Of a stretch of DNA of 64,000 bases, positions 8,063-17,273 are shown piece by piece. Source of the stretch: Microcella daejeonensis. Its GTDB lineage: Bacteria; Actinomycetota; Actinomycetes; Actinomycetales; Microbacteriaceae. Made by a program: the position numbers and the translations under genes. The stretch spans positions 1,550,001-1,614,000 of the forward strand of contig NZ_CP113089.1 of the NCBI RefSeq assembly GCF_026625045.1, written 5' to 3'. The notes beneath the pieces were generated by a model. It did not search any database. It was not told where the DNA came from and saw nothing but the letters and a program-made list of their open reading frames with translations. Positions within the stretch are counted from its first letter, which is position 1; each line of letters begins with the position of its first letter.

Positions 8063-8901
8063 ACACCCTCGAGTCGGCCTTCGACATCCTCCACTGCCCC
8101 AGCTGCGGCGAGCCCCTCGCCCCCGCCGAGGGCGGCGCCACCTGCGCCAACCGCCACCGCTTCGACAGCGCCCGCCAGGGCTACCTGAGTCTGCGCGCCG
8201 CTCACAAGGGCAAGGGCAAGCCCGCGAGCGGCGACACCGTCGAGATGCTCGAGGCGCGCGAGCGGTTCCAGGCGGCCGGCTTCCACGACGAGATCACCGC
8301 GGCCGTGCTCGAGCAGGTGCCGGCCGAGGCCGCGGGCTGGCTCGCCGACATCGGCGGCGGTACGGGCCACTACGCCGCGCGCATCCTCGACGACCGCCCC
8401 GCGCTGCGCGGGCTCGTGCTCGACGCCTCGACCTCGGCGGTGCGCATCGCGACGCGGGCGCACGAGCGGCTCGCCGCCGTGAGCGCCGACGTGTGGACGG
8501 GCATCCCGCTGCGCGACGGCAGCGTCGATCTGGCCCTGCGCGTGTTCGCGCCGGGCAGCGCGAGCGAGCTGCGGCGCATCCTCGCTCCCGGCGGCACGGC
8601 CATCGTCGTGGTGCCCGAGGCGGAGCACCTGCGCGAGCTCGGGCACGGGCTCAAGCTCATGCGCGTGCCGGCCGGCAAGGCGGAGGAGATGGCGGCGAGC
8701 ATCCCGGATGCCGCATCGGTGGTCTCGGTGCCCGTGCGCCGCCGCGTGCAGCTCACCGTCGAGCAGGCGCTCGACGCGGTCTTCATGGGGCCGAACGCCT
8801 TCCATCAGGATCGCGAGAAGGTCGCCGCGGTGCTCCAGGAGTGGACGGCGCCCATCAGCGTGACCATCGCCGTCACCGTCGTCGCGATCACGGTCGCCTA
8901 G
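8059..8901 (+). CDS. rlmA: 23S rRNA (guanine-N1)-methyltransferase, RlmA family
   Basis: A 280-residue protein. An N-terminal zinc site is formed by Cys13, Cys16, Cys29 and His33 (CPSCG...CANRH), followed by the family phrase HRFDSARQGYLSL. The SAM-binding motif ADIGGGTGHYA lies around residue 95 of a Rossmann domain. RlmA enzymes methylate N1 of G745/G748 in 23S helix 35, and close relatives confer tylosin or mycinamicin resistance. The GTG start overlaps the preceding stop; TACCGT at 8046-8051 lies 7 nt before it, so the gene may also have its own leaderless transcript. A hairpin follows at 8921. Confidence 0.85.
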   Translation: MNTLESAFDILHCPSCGEPLAPAEGGATCANRHRFDSARQGYLSLRAAHKGKGKPASGDTVEMLEARERFQAAGFHDEITAAVLEQVPAEAAGWLADIGGGTGHYAARILDDRPALRGLVLDASTSAVRIATRAHERLAAVSADVWTGIPLRDGSVDLALRVFAPGSASELRRILAPGGTAIVVVPEAEHLRELGHGLKLMRVPAGKAEEMAASIPDAASVVSVPVRRRVQLTVEQALDAVFMGPNAFHQDREKVAAVLQEWTAPISVTIAVTVVAITVA

Positions 8902-8920
8902 CGCGAGGCCCGGGTGGCGC

Positions 8921-8941
8921 GCCCCCGCGCGATGCGGGGGC
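8921..8941 (+). terminator. Stem-loop after rlmA
   Basis: GCCCCCGC and GCGGGGGC form a perfect 8-bp stem with a 5-nt loop, 20 bp after the rlmA stop. There is no T-run, as is common in high-GC actinobacteria, so termination is inferred from position and stability only. Confidence 0.5.
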
Positions 8942-9039
8942 CAGCCCCCCTCTCGATCCGGTGGCCGACCCGGTGGGATGCTGGGCGCACGATCGCGAGG
9001 CTGAAGGGGTCCTTCACCACCGACCACCAGGAGCTCCCC

Positions 9040-10413
9040 ATGACCACCACCAGCCCGTCCGCCCCGGCCCCGGCGCCGCACGCCGCGCCGCCGGCGAGCC
9101 CCGCGTCGGCCGCCGACCCGCTGCGCCCGCCCGTCGACTGGTCGTACGGCGCCCTGTGGCGCGCCGTGCCCCGCGGGCTCGGCTACCTCATCCCCACCTT
9201 CGTCATCGCGATCGCCGTCTCGGCGCTGCTCAACTCGATGTTCTCCGGCTCGGTCGGGCTGCTGCTCCTCGTCATCGGCGTGCCCTTCCTGCTGCTGACC
9301 CTGCTCGTCGCGCGCTGGACGGGCGCGCTCGAGGTGCTGCGCCTGCGCTGGGCCGGCCACGCCGAGATCGTCGAGCCGCACTGGCGGCTCGAGGGCGAGA
9401 CGAGCGCCTGGCGGCGCATGCTGCACCCCTTCGCGAACGGGCACTACTGGCTGAGCCTGCTGCACGGCGCCATCGTCGCGCCGATCATCGCGACGCTGAC
9501 GTTCATCGTGATCGTGCTCTGGCTCTCGCTCATCGCCGTCCTCGTCGTGCTGCCGTTCTCCTTCCTCGGCGGGTGGGACGACCTGGTGGGCGTCGGCCCC
9601 TTCGACGGCGAGCTGCGCGCCGTCGGCGTCGTGCTCGCCGTCGTCCTCGGCGTCGTCGCGGCCGTCACTCTGCCGTACATCGTGCGAGCATCCGTCTGGC
9701 TGCACGCCGTGGTCGCGCGCCCCTTCCTCGGCCGCTTCAAGAGCGAGGCGCTCGAGAACCAGGTGTCGAGCCTGTTCAGCTCGCGTCAGGCCGCCGTCGC
9801 GGCCGAGGGCACCTCGCTGCGCCGCATCGAGCGCGACATCCACGACGGCCCGCAGCAGCGCCTCATCCGCCTGCAGATGGATCTCGCCGCCGCCGAGCGC
9901 CGCGTCGAGACCGCGCCCGAGGAGGCCCGCGAGCTGCTGCAGGCCGCCCGCCGCCAGGCGCAGGACGCGCTCGACGAGCTGCGCGCCCTCTCGCGCGGCT
10001 TCGCCCCGCCGCTGCTCATGGACCGCGGCCTGTTCGCCGCCCTCGAGTCGCTCGCGACCCGGTCGAGCGTGCCGGTCAGCCTGCGCTCGGCCCTCGGCTC
10101 CTCGGTCGACCTGCCCGACGAGGTCGCCCGCACCGCCTACTTCACGGCGAGCGAGCTCATCGCCAACGTCGCCAAGCACTCCGGAGCGACCGCGGCCACC
10201 CTCGAGGTCGTGCGCACCGAGACCGAGCTCGTCATCCGGGTCACCGATGACGGCCACGGCGGCGCGGTCGAGCGCACCGGTCACGGTCTCGCCGGTCTGC
10301 GCGAGCGCAGCGCGGGCCTCGGCGGCACGATCGAGGTGTCGAGCCCCGAGGGAGGCCCGACCGTCGTCACCGTGAGCCTGCCGGTGCTCGGCGTCGCGCA
10401 GCCGAGTGCCTAG
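9040..10413 (+). CDS. Sensor histidine kinase (HisKA_3, NarL-system type)
   Basis: A 457-residue membrane kinase. It has a disordered Ala/Pro-rich N-terminus, then hydrophobic segments at about residues 45-95 and 145-215, a HisKA_3 domain with the phospho-acceptor His268 in RRIERDIHDGPQQRL, and a HATPase domain (ELIANVAKHSGA, VTDDGHGG, GHGLAGLRER). The N-terminal sensor region resembles actinobacterial two-pass sensor domains and has no extracellular loop of note, so it may sense membrane state. ATG 9040 has AGGAG 6 nt upstream. The stop codon TAG forms part of the probable -10 of the response regulator gene, which begins 11 bp later. Confidence 0.9.
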   Translation: MTTTSPSAPAPAPHAAPPASPASAADPLRPPVDWSYGALWRAVPRGLGYLIPTFVIAIAVSALLNSMFSGSVGLLLLVIGVPFLLLTLLVARWTGALEVLRLRWAGHAEIVEPHWRLEGETSAWRRMLHPFANGHYWLSLLHGAIVAPIIATLTFIVIVLWLSLIAVLVVLPFSFLGGWDDLVGVGPFDGELRAVGVVLAVVLGVVAAVTLPYIVRASVWLHAVVARPFLGRFKSEALENQVSSLFSSRQAAVAAEGTSLRRIERDIHDGPQQRLIRLQMDLAAAERRVETAPEEARELLQAARRQAQDALDELRALSRGFAPPLLMDRGLFAALESLATRSSVPVSLRSALGSSVDLPDEVARTAYFTASELIANVAKHSGATAATLEVVRTETELVIRVTDDGHGGAVERTGHGLAGLRERSAGLGGTIEVSSPEGGPTVVTVSLPVLGVAQPSA

Positions 10414-10423
10414 TCTGAACGCT

Positions 10424-11083
10424 GTGCCAGCCCTTCGCGTCGCCGTCGCCGATGACTCGGTGCTGCTGCGCGAAGGGCTCGTGCGCGTACTGGAGGACGC
10501 GGGCCTCACGGTCGTCGCCGCCTTCGGTGACGCGGATGCCCTGCTCGCCGCCCTGCCGACGCTCGAGCCCGACGCGGTCGTGCTCGACGTGCGCATGCCG
10601 CCGACGTTCCGCGACGAGGGCGTGCGCGCGGCGATCGAGCTGCGGCGGCGGCACCCGCGCATCGGCATCCTGCTGCTCTCGCAGTACGTCGAGGTCGCCT
10701 ACGCGCAGGAGCTGCTCGCGGCCGGAACGGGCGGCATCGGCTACCTGCTGAAGGACCGGGTCGTCTCGCTCGACGAGGTGCGCGAGGCGCTCGAGCGGGT
10801 GGCCGCGGGGGGCACCGTGCTCGACCCCGAGGTGGTCGGGCAGCTCATGGCCCGCCGCGTCGATCCGCTGCAGTCGCTCACGACCCGCGAGCGCGAGGTG
10901 CTCGAGCGCATGGCCGAGGGGCGCACGAACGCGGCGATCGCGGCGGCCCTGTTCATCGGCACCGGCGCCGTCGAGAAGCACATCTCGGCGATCTTCGCCA
11001 AGCTCGGCCTCGAGGAGGGCGGCGGCGACCACCGCCGCGTGCTCGCGGTCATCGCCTGGCTGCAGCGGGGCGCGGCGGGCTGA
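10424..11083 (+). CDS. LuxR/NarL-family response regulator
   Basis: A 219-residue two-domain regulator. The receiver domain has acidic DDS near residue 9, phospho-acceptor Asp55 in VVLDVRMPP, and Lys in YLLKDR. A LuxR-type helix-turn-helix follows (LTTREREVLERMAEGRTNAAIAAAL, VEKHISAIFAKLGL). GTG 10424 is chosen since it precedes PALRVAVADDS; a GTG at 10406 is in frame but sits before the TAGTCT element (10411-10416), which is 7 nt upstream of 10424 and fits a leaderless start. It is the cognate partner of the adjacent kinase; target genes are unknown. Confidence 0.9.
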   Translation: MPALRVAVADDSVLLREGLVRVLEDAGLTVVAAFGDADALLAALPTLEPDAVVLDVRMPPTFRDEGVRAAIELRRRHPRIGILLLSQYVEVAYAQELLAAGTGGIGYLLKDRVVSLDEVREALERVAAGGTVLDPEVVGQLMARRVDPLQSLTTREREVLERMAEGRTNAAIAAALFIGTGAVEKHISAIFAKLGLEEGGGDHRRVLAVIAWLQRGAAG

Positions 11084-11100
11084 GACCGGGCGCCGCGCGG

Positions 11101-12348
11101 TCAGTACTTCGCGAGCACCTCGGCGTCGCGCGCGTGCACGAGCGCGCGTCGGGCCGCGTCGAGCGCCTCGACCGGGTCGAGCTCGATCGCCGCGCGCGAT
11201 GCCCGCAGCTCGACGAGCGCATCCTCGAGCCGGGCGCGCGCCGAGGCGGGAGCGCCGCCGCCCATGACGTCACGGGCAGCGGCGATCTGCGCCTCGGCCT
11301 GCACGCGGGCCGCGTGGTACGCCTCGCGCGCGTGGCTCAGCCGCTGCGCCTGCGTGCGACTCGCGGCCTGCGCCGTCTCCAGCCGATCGAGAGCCTGCTG
11401 GATGCCCTCCAGCGCCCGCAGCGGATCCCGCGAGCCCTCCGCCGCCTCCGCGACCGCGGCATCGGTCTCGGCGACGGCCCGGGTCAGGGCGTCCGCGGTC
11501 TGCGGGTCGGGAGCCGCCGCGACGGCGCCGAGCGCCTCGTCGCGCGCGAGCCGGGCGTCGAGCCGCAGGCGGTCGAGCGCCTCGGTCGCGTCGTCGAGCC
11601 GCGCGAGCCGGGCATCCAGGCGCTCGAGCCCCTCCTCCGCGGCGTAGAGCAGTCGCTCGGCGTCGCCGAGCCGCTCGGCCACGGCGCTCGCCGCGGAGGC
11701 GGCGAGGGCCGCCGCAGCCTCCGACGCCAGGCCCTCGGCGCGGGTCAGCTGGCGGGCGGCGCGCTCGGGGGCGTCGGCCTCGGCGCCGAGCGCGGGGGCG
11801 TCGAGGGTCGCGCGGCGGGCATCCCGCCTCGATGCCGCGGCCTCGATGCGGCGACCGGTCTCGCCGATGCGCTCGCGCAGGCGCTGCAGCCGCTCGGGCG
11901 CGCCGGACTCCTGCCCTCGCCGCTGCCGGAACACGTCGGCCTGCTCGCCCAGCCGGCGATCGATGCGGTCGGCGAGCATCGCGATGCGGGCGGCGCGCTC
12001 GCGGTGGCGCAGGTTGGCGCCGGGGTCGCTCTGCAGCAGCCCGTGCAGCCGGAACACCTCCTCGCGATCGCCCTGCGCGCGGCGCAGTGCGGCCCGGTAC
12101 TCCTGCGTGGCGCGCTCGCCGAACTGGGCGGCGGCGAACTCGAGATCCTGCTCGGCCTCGGCGACGCGCGCGTCGGCGCGCACGAGCGCGGATCCCGCGG
12201 TGAGCCGAACCTCGTCGAGGGCGGCCTGGGGCTTCGGGCGGCGTCGCGCCACGATCACGAGCCCGCCGACGACGACGGCCGCGACGAGCACGAGCACGAG
12301 CCCTCCGGCGGCGACGAGGCCGCCCACGACCCCGCCGATCAGCTCCAT
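11101..12348 (-). CDS. Membrane-anchored coiled-coil protein of unknown function
   Basis: A 415-residue protein. The N-terminus (residues 4-33) is one strongly hydrophobic Gly/Val-rich membrane helix, followed by RRRPKP as a stop-transfer signal. The rest is almost wholly Ala/Arg/Glu-rich helix with heptad-like spacing, predicting long coiled coils in the cytoplasm. The C-terminal third resembles other actinobacterial proteins annotated only as hypothetical. ATG 12348 is preceded by TACACT with a 7-nt gap, supporting this start over an earlier in-frame ATG. It lies between the two-component system and the helicase-like gene but on the opposite strand to both. Confidence 0.7.
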   Translation of the reverse strand: MELIGGVVGGLVAAGGLVLVLVAAVVVGGLVIVARRRPKPQAALDEVRLTAGSALVRADARVAEAEQDLEFAAAQFGERATQEYRAALRRAQGDREEVFRLHGLLQSDPGANLRHRERAARIAMLADRIDRRLGEQADVFRQRRGQESGAPERLQRLRERIGETGRRIEAAASRRDARRATLDAPALGAEADAPERAARQLTRAEGLASEAAAALAASAASAVAERLGDAERLLYAAEEGLERLDARLARLDDATEALDRLRLDARLARDEALGAVAAAPDPQTADALTRAVAETDAAVAEAAEGSRDPLRALEGIQQALDRLETAQAASRTQAQRLSHAREAYHAARVQAEAQIAAARDVMGGGAPASARARLEDALVELRASRAAIELDPVEALDAARRALVHARDAEVLAKY

Positions 12349-12418
12349 GCGCGTCAGTGTACGAGTCGCATCGGGGCGTCGTCCGCCGGTGCACGGCATC
12401 GAGCGCCATCATGCAGTC

Positions 12419-12967
12419 ATGCTCCTGCGTGCCGCTCGTCGCTGGCAGTCGCTCGACGTCGAGCCCGCCCGTATCGAGCGCGCCACCGCCGAGCACGGCG
12501 CGGCGGGCGGTCGGGCGACGGGCACGGTCGTCGACGCGGCGGGCAGCACGGTGCTGCGCTACCTGGTGACGTGGGATGCCCGCTGGTGCACGCGCACCGT
12601 CGACGTCGAGCGAGCATCCGGCCCCCCGCTCGCCCTCGTGGCCGACGGGCTCGGCAGCTGGGCCGATGACGCCGGAGCGCTGCCGCTCCTCGACGGCGCG
12701 CTCGACGTCGACCTCGCCGGGTCGCCGCTCACGAACACCCTGCCGATCCGCCGCCTCCGGCTCGCGGTCGGCGGCGCCGCCGACATCGTCACCGCCTACA
12801 TCCCCGAGGGCGACCGTCCTCCGACGACGAGCCGGCAGCGCTACGAGCGGCTGGCGGCCATGCGGTACCGCTACACGTCGCTCGACAGCGGCTTCTCGGC
12901 CCTCCTCGACGTCGATCCGGTCGGCATGGTCGAGCGGTACGAGGGGCTGTTCGCCCGCATCCCGTGA
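12419..12967 (+). CDS. Putative glycolipid-binding domain protein
   Basis: A 182-residue cytosolic protein matching the putative glycolipid-binding family (PF06475): SLDVEPARIERATAEHG at the start, a YLVTWDARWCTRTVDVE strand pair, PLLDGALDVDLAGSPLTNTLPIRRL in the middle and YRYTSLDSGFSALLDVDPVG near the end. The family is named from a lipid-binding structural relative; no reaction is established. The start codon lies 70 bp from the divergent coiled-coil gene. Confidence 0.75.
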   Translation: MLLRAARRWQSLDVEPARIERATAEHGAAGGRATGTVVDAAGSTVLRYLVTWDARWCTRTVDVERASGPPLALVADGLGSWADDAGALPLLDGALDVDLAGSPLTNTLPIRRLRLAVGGAADIVTAYIPEGDRPPTTSRQRYERLAAMRYRYTSLDSGFSALLDVDPVGMVERYEGLFARIP

Positions 12968-13072
12968 CCGGCGGGCGGGCGACGAGCGCGCGCCGCGGGC
13001 GGATGGGCCTGATTCCGCGCCGGGCGGGGCGCAATGCCGACCGTTCCGCCGCACCGCGCGTAGGGTGACCGC

Positions 13073-16000
13073 GTGTGGCGACCCGAGCGATATGACGACC
13101 CCGACGAGGTCGAGACCCCTGATGACGCCCCGACCGTCGACGCGACGAGCGCCGGGCGGGCCGGCGCGCTCACCCTCGGAGACCCCACGGTGAGCGTCGG
13201 CAACATCGCCGCCCCCGTCTGGGAGCGCTGGCGCGAGGAGATCGCCCGCCTCGGCGGCGCGACCCCGCTGCTGCACTTCGACGACGCCGATCGCACCCGC
13301 ATCGAGCTCGGCACGAGCCACCCCGGCGGTCTCGCCCGGTTCATCGCCGGCAGCCCCACCCTGCTCAGCAACCTCGTGCGCGACGACATCGCGCTGCGCC
13401 GGGCCCGCCTCGCGGCCGAGCGCATCGCCGACAAGGGCCTCGAGCTCGCGAGCGTGCGCGGCCTCGACGCGGTCGCTCTCGGCATCGGCATGGTGCAGTG
13501 GCGCCACGACGGCATCGACTACCGCGCGCCCCTGCTGCTGCGCCCCCTGCGCCTGCGCCGCCGCGGCCGCGACGTCGAGCTGACCCTGCGGGGCCGCGTC
13601 GCCGTCAACCCGGCCCTCGTGCGATCGCTCGCGCAGCAGTTCTCGCTGCACCTCGACACCGAGGCCTTCGTGGCGCTCACCGACGAGGAGGGCACCTTCA
13701 AGCCCAACCCGCCGCTCGACCGGCTGCGCGGCGTCACGGCGCACCTCGACGGCTTCGTCATCACGCCGCGGCTCGTCGTGAGCACCTTCGCCGAGGTGGG
13801 CGCGCCCATGGCGGCCGATGCGCACGATCTGGCGCATCCCGTGCTCGACGCGCTCGCCGGCAACTCCAGCGCCCGCTGGGCCGTGAAGGAGAGCGCGAGC
13901 CCCGTCGAGGTCACGCCGGCCGATCGCCGCGCCCCCGAGACCGACCTGATGCTGCTCGACGCCGACACCGAGCAGGAGACGGTGATCGCGCACATCGCGG
14001 CCGGCAACTCGCTCGTGGTCAAGACGCTGCCCGGCACGGGCGGCACGCAGACCGTCATCAACGCCCTCGGTCAGCTCATCGCCCAGAACAAGCGCGTGCT
14101 CGTCGTCAGCTCGCGCCGGGCCAGCCTGCGCTCGATCGCCGGCCGCTTCACCGAGATCGGGCTGCCCGGCGTCGCCGTGAGCCCCGCGGGCCTGCGGCGC
14201 GACCTCATCCGCGGCATCGGCCGCAACGAGAAGGCGCAGAAGCCCCAGGTCGCCGAGGTCAACGAGGCGCTCAGCCGGCTGCGCGGCGTGCTCGTCGACT
14301 ACCGCGAGGCCCTCTCGCGCCCCGACCCCGCGCTCGGCATCAGCGTGTACGACTGCGTCACCGAGCTCAGCCGCCTCGCGCTGCTGCCCGTCCCGCCGAC
14401 GACGCGCGCCCGGCTCAGCCGCACGGCGGTCGAGCAGCTCGCGCACGATCGCGCGCACGCGAGCGACGTCATGGTCAAGGCCGCGCAGCTCGGCCAGTTC
14501 AAGTACGGCCCCGACGACTCCCCGTGGTTCAACGCCCGCTTCGGCACGAGCGAGGAGGCGCACAAGGCGCACGATCGCGCCAAGCGCCTGCACCGCGAGA
14601 TCCTGCCGCGCCTGCTCGAGCGAGCCGGGGCCCTCATCGCCGCGACACCCATGCGGCCCTTCGACACGCTCGCCGAGCTCGGCATCTACCTGCGCCTGCT
14701 CACCGATATCCGCGACACGCTCGACAAGTTCCAGCCCGCGGTCTTCGACCGCTCGCTGAGCGAGCTGATCGCCGCCACCGCGCCGCGCCGCGAGGGCTCG
14801 AGCATGCCCGCCGCCACCCGGCGCCGCCTCAAGGGGCTCGCGAAGGAGTACCTGCGCCCGGGCGTGCACGTCGGCGACCTGCACGAGTCGCTCACGCGCA
14901 TCCAGCAGCAGCGCATCCTCTGGCAGCGCTACGTGCCCATCGGCATCACGCCCGAGGTGCCGGTCGGCATCGCCGACGTGCACCACGCGTACCAGCAGGT
15001 CGAGCAGGATCTCGAGGCGCTGGATGCCCCGCTCGGCCACGACGCCAAGGAGCAGCTGCTCCGCCACCGCCGGCTCGCCGACCTCGTCGCGCTGGTCGAG
15101 GGCCTGGCCGCCGACAGCGACGTGCTCGCGAACCTGCAGGAGCGCACCGCCCTGCTGCAGGAGATGGAGCGCTGGGAGGTCGGACCGCTGCTGAGCGACC
15201 TCGCCGTGCGCCACGTGCCGCACGAGCAGGTCTCGGCCGAGCTCGAGCTCGCCTGGTGGCGCTCGGCGCTCGACGCCCTGCTGCAGGCCGACCGCGCGCT
15301 CCTCGGCGCCGACACCGCCGTGCTCGACCGCCTCGAGGCCGACTTCCGCCTCGTCGACGAGGCGCACGCCGCCGGCACTGCCGCCCTCCTCGGCTGGCAG
15401 CTCGCCGAGAGCTGGTCGATCGGCATCACCGACTGGCCCGATGAGGCCGCCGAGCTGAAGACCCTGCTGAAGAGCGGGTCGATCACGGCCGCGCAGCTGC
15501 AGCGCGCCGCCCCGCACCTCAGCCGTCCGCTCGCGCCGGTCTGGCTCGCCTCGCCCTACGACGTGCACCGCATCAGCGACGACGTGCCCTTCGACACCGT
15601 CATCCTGCTCGACGCCGGGGCGGTCACCGTTCCCGAGGTCGCCGGCGCGATCCGCCGCGGCCGCCAGGTGGTCGCCGTCGGCGACCCCGTCACGCAGAGC
15701 CCCTCGCCGTTCACGGTCGGGCTCGGCGAGGCGGCCGAGGGGGCGAACGGCGACGGCGACGTGGATGCCCGGCACGCGGCATCCGCCCTCTTCCAGCTCG
15801 CCGACCTCCTGCCGGTCATGTCGCTCACGCGCTCGTACCGCGCCGGCGGCGAAGACCTGGCCGAGCTCGTGAACCGCCGCTTCTACGGCGGGCGCATCGA
15901 CTCGCTGCCCTGGGCCGGCTCGTTCCTCGGCCACCCGAGCATCGCCGTCGACTACCTCGACGACGGTCACGGCATGCCCGACGACGAGTCGGGAGCGGTC

Positions 16001-16891
16001 GAGAGCGTCGACGTCGAGGTGCGCCGCGTCGTCGACCTCGTGCTCGAGCACGCGAGCGCCCGCCCCAAGGAGTCGCTCATGGTCATCACCGCGAGCGTCA
16101 AGCACGCCGCGCGCGTGCAGACCGCGGTGCTCGAGGCCATCGGAACCCGCCCCGACCTGCACGACTTCGTGCTCGGCGACCGGCCCGAGCCCTTCGCCGT
16201 GATGACGATCGAGCAGGCCGTCGCGCAGAGCCGCGACCGCGTCGTCTTCTCGATCGGCTTCGGCCGCACCCCGCACGGACGCGTGCTGAGCGAGTTCGGC
16301 GCCCTCGGCCGCCCGGGCGGCGACCGCCTGCTCGCCGTCGCCATGACCCGTGCCCGCCGCTTCGTGCGCATCGTCAGCTGCATCCGCGCCGAGGACCTCG
16401 ACGACGACCGCCTCTCGCACGGCGCCCGCGCCCTCGCCGACCTGCTCGCCGACATCGAGGAGCGCCGCGCCGCCGTGCCGGTGCCCGACGACTCCGACCC
16501 GATGCTCGTCGACCTCGCCCGCCGCCTCGAGCTGCGCGGCATGCGCGTCGCCCTGGGCCACCGCGGCAAGTTCCCGCTCGTGGCGAGCCGCGGCGGCTAC
16601 TGCGTCGCCGTCGACACGGATGCCGCTCTCGCGGGCACGAGCCTGCGCGAGTCGCTGCGCCTGCGCCCCGACCTGCTGCGCCGCCTCGGCTGGCACTACG
16701 CGCGCGTGCACGTGTTCGAGCTGTTCAGCCGCCCCGACGCGGTCGCCGACCAGATCGCCGCGATGGCGGGCATCGTGCCCGGGCAGGCCCCGGTCGACCC
16801 GGCACCTGCTCCGCGCCCGGCCGGCAGTCACACGAACGCGCGGGCGGCGGCGGGCATGGTCGAGACCCAGCCGATCACGACCCTCGGCTGA
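13073..16891 (+). CDS. Superfamily I helicase-like protein with degenerate ATPase motifs
   Basis: A 1272-residue protein arranged like the Dna2/Upf1-type (DUF4011-like) bacterial helicases: N-terminal domain (1-290), a helicase core split by a long helical insert (about 390-760), and a C-terminal domain like the Vsr/DUF559 nuclease-fold tails (about 1190-1240: LRPDLLRRLGWHYARVHVFELF). Walker A reads LPGTGGTQ at 319-326, so the invariant Lys is Gly324. Motif II reads LLDAGAV, with Asp847 but Ala848 in place of the catalytic Glu. Motif III (VAVGDPVTQ) and motif VI (AMTRARR, 1091-1095) are recognisable. The frame is intact, so this is probably a maintained pseudo-enzyme rather than a decayed gene. 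TAGGGT lies 6 nt before the GTG start. Confidence 0.75.
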   Translation: MWRPERYDDPDEVETPDDAPTVDATSAGRAGALTLGDPTVSVGNIAAPVWERWREEIARLGGATPLLHFDDADRTRIELGTSHPGGLARFIAGSPTLLSNLVRDDIALRRARLAAERIADKGLELASVRGLDAVALGIGMVQWRHDGIDYRAPLLLRPLRLRRRGRDVELTLRGRVAVNPALVRSLAQQFSLHLDTEAFVALTDEEGTFKPNPPLDRLRGVTAHLDGFVITPRLVVSTFAEVGAPMAADAHDLAHPVLDALAGNSSARWAVKESASPVEVTPADRRAPETDLMLLDADTEQETVIAHIAAGNSLVVKTLPGTGGTQTVINALGQLIAQNKRVLVVSSRRASLRSIAGRFTEIGLPGVAVSPAGLRRDLIRGIGRNEKAQKPQVAEVNEALSRLRGVLVDYREALSRPDPALGISVYDCVTELSRLALLPVPPTTRARLSRTAVEQLAHDRAHASDVMVKAAQLGQFKYGPDDSPWFNARFGTSEEAHKAHDRAKRLHREILPRLLERAGALIAATPMRPFDTLAELGIYLRLLTDIRDTLDKFQPAVFDRSLSELIAATAPRREGSSMPAATRRRLKGLAKEYLRPGVHVGDLHESLTRIQQQRILWQRYVPIGITPEVPVGIADVHHAYQQVEQDLEALDAPLGHDAKEQLLRHRRLADLVALVEGLAADSDVLANLQERTALLQEMERWEVGPLLSDLAVRHVPHEQVSAELELAWWRSALDALLQADRALLGADTAVLDRLEADFRLVDEAHAAGTAALLGWQLAESWSIGITDWPDEAAELKTLLKSGSITAAQLQRAAPHLSRPLAPVWLASPYDVHRISDDVPFDTVILLDAGAVTVPEVAGAIRRGRQVVAVGDPVTQSPSPFTVGLGEAAEGANGDGDVDARHAASALFQLADLLPVMSLTRSYRAGGEDLAELVNRRFYGGRIDSLPWAGSFLGHPSIAVDYLDDGHGMPDDESGAVESVDVEVRRVVDLVLEHASARPKESLMVITASVKHAARVQTAVLEAIGTRPDLHDFVLGDRPEPFAVMTIEQAVAQSRDRVVFSIGFGRTPHGRVLSEFGALGRPGGDRLLAVAMTRARRFVRIVSCIRAEDLDDDRLSHGARALADLLADIEERRAAVPVPDDSDPMLVDLARRLELRGMRVALGHRGKFPLVASRGGYCVAVDTDAALAGTSLRESLRLRPDLLRRLGWHYARVHVFELFSRPDAVADQIAAMAGIVPGQAPVDPAPAPRPAGSHTNARAAAGMVETQPITTLG

Positions 16892-16900
16892 GCCCTGCGC

Positions 16901-17128
16901 ATGAGCACTGCCCCCGCGCAGCCCGCCGACGGGGCTCGGGATGCTACGGCTGAGCCCGCGGGCACCGCCGGGCATCCCGCCCCTGAGCGCCCCGTCCGTC
17001 GCCCCCGGCGCCGCGCGACGACGCCGCCGCCCCCGGGCAGCGACCCGGCTCCCGCCCCCGAGCCGGAGCGGCACCGCCTCGACGAGAACGACGACCGCCT
17101 GCGCGCCGAGAAGCCCCCGCACTACTGA
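16901..17128 (+). CDS. Small Pro/Ala-rich protein, unknown function
   Basis: A 75-residue protein beginning 9 bp after the helicase-like gene, so likely co-transcribed with it. Residues 1-58 are low-complexity (Ala, Pro, Arg) and probably disordered; the last 16 residues, HRLDENDDRLRAEKPPHY, look like a defined short motif. No cysteine, membrane segment or signal peptide is present. I do not recognise a family. It might be a partner peptide of the helicase-like protein, but the only support is adjacency. Confidence 0.55.
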   Translation: MSTAPAQPADGARDATAEPAGTAGHPAPERPVRRPRRRATTPPPPGSDPAPAPEPERHRLDENDDRLRAEKPPHY

Positions 17129-17273
17129 CCGCGGGCGCCGGTACGGGCGCCGGCACGCAGGCCGGTATCGACGTCGGCACGGACGCCTCCGCCGATCGCC
17201 CCGGCTGCCCCGTCTACAGTGGAGCACTGCTCGCTGCAGTCCTCCGTACCCGATGATCGCCGAGGAGACCTTC

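Noticed and set aside
17253..17273. Upstream ATG as the start of the ACT-domain gene
   Set aside because: GTG 17274 has a well-placed AGGAG whereas the ATG has none; the extra seven residues are not part of the family N-terminus.
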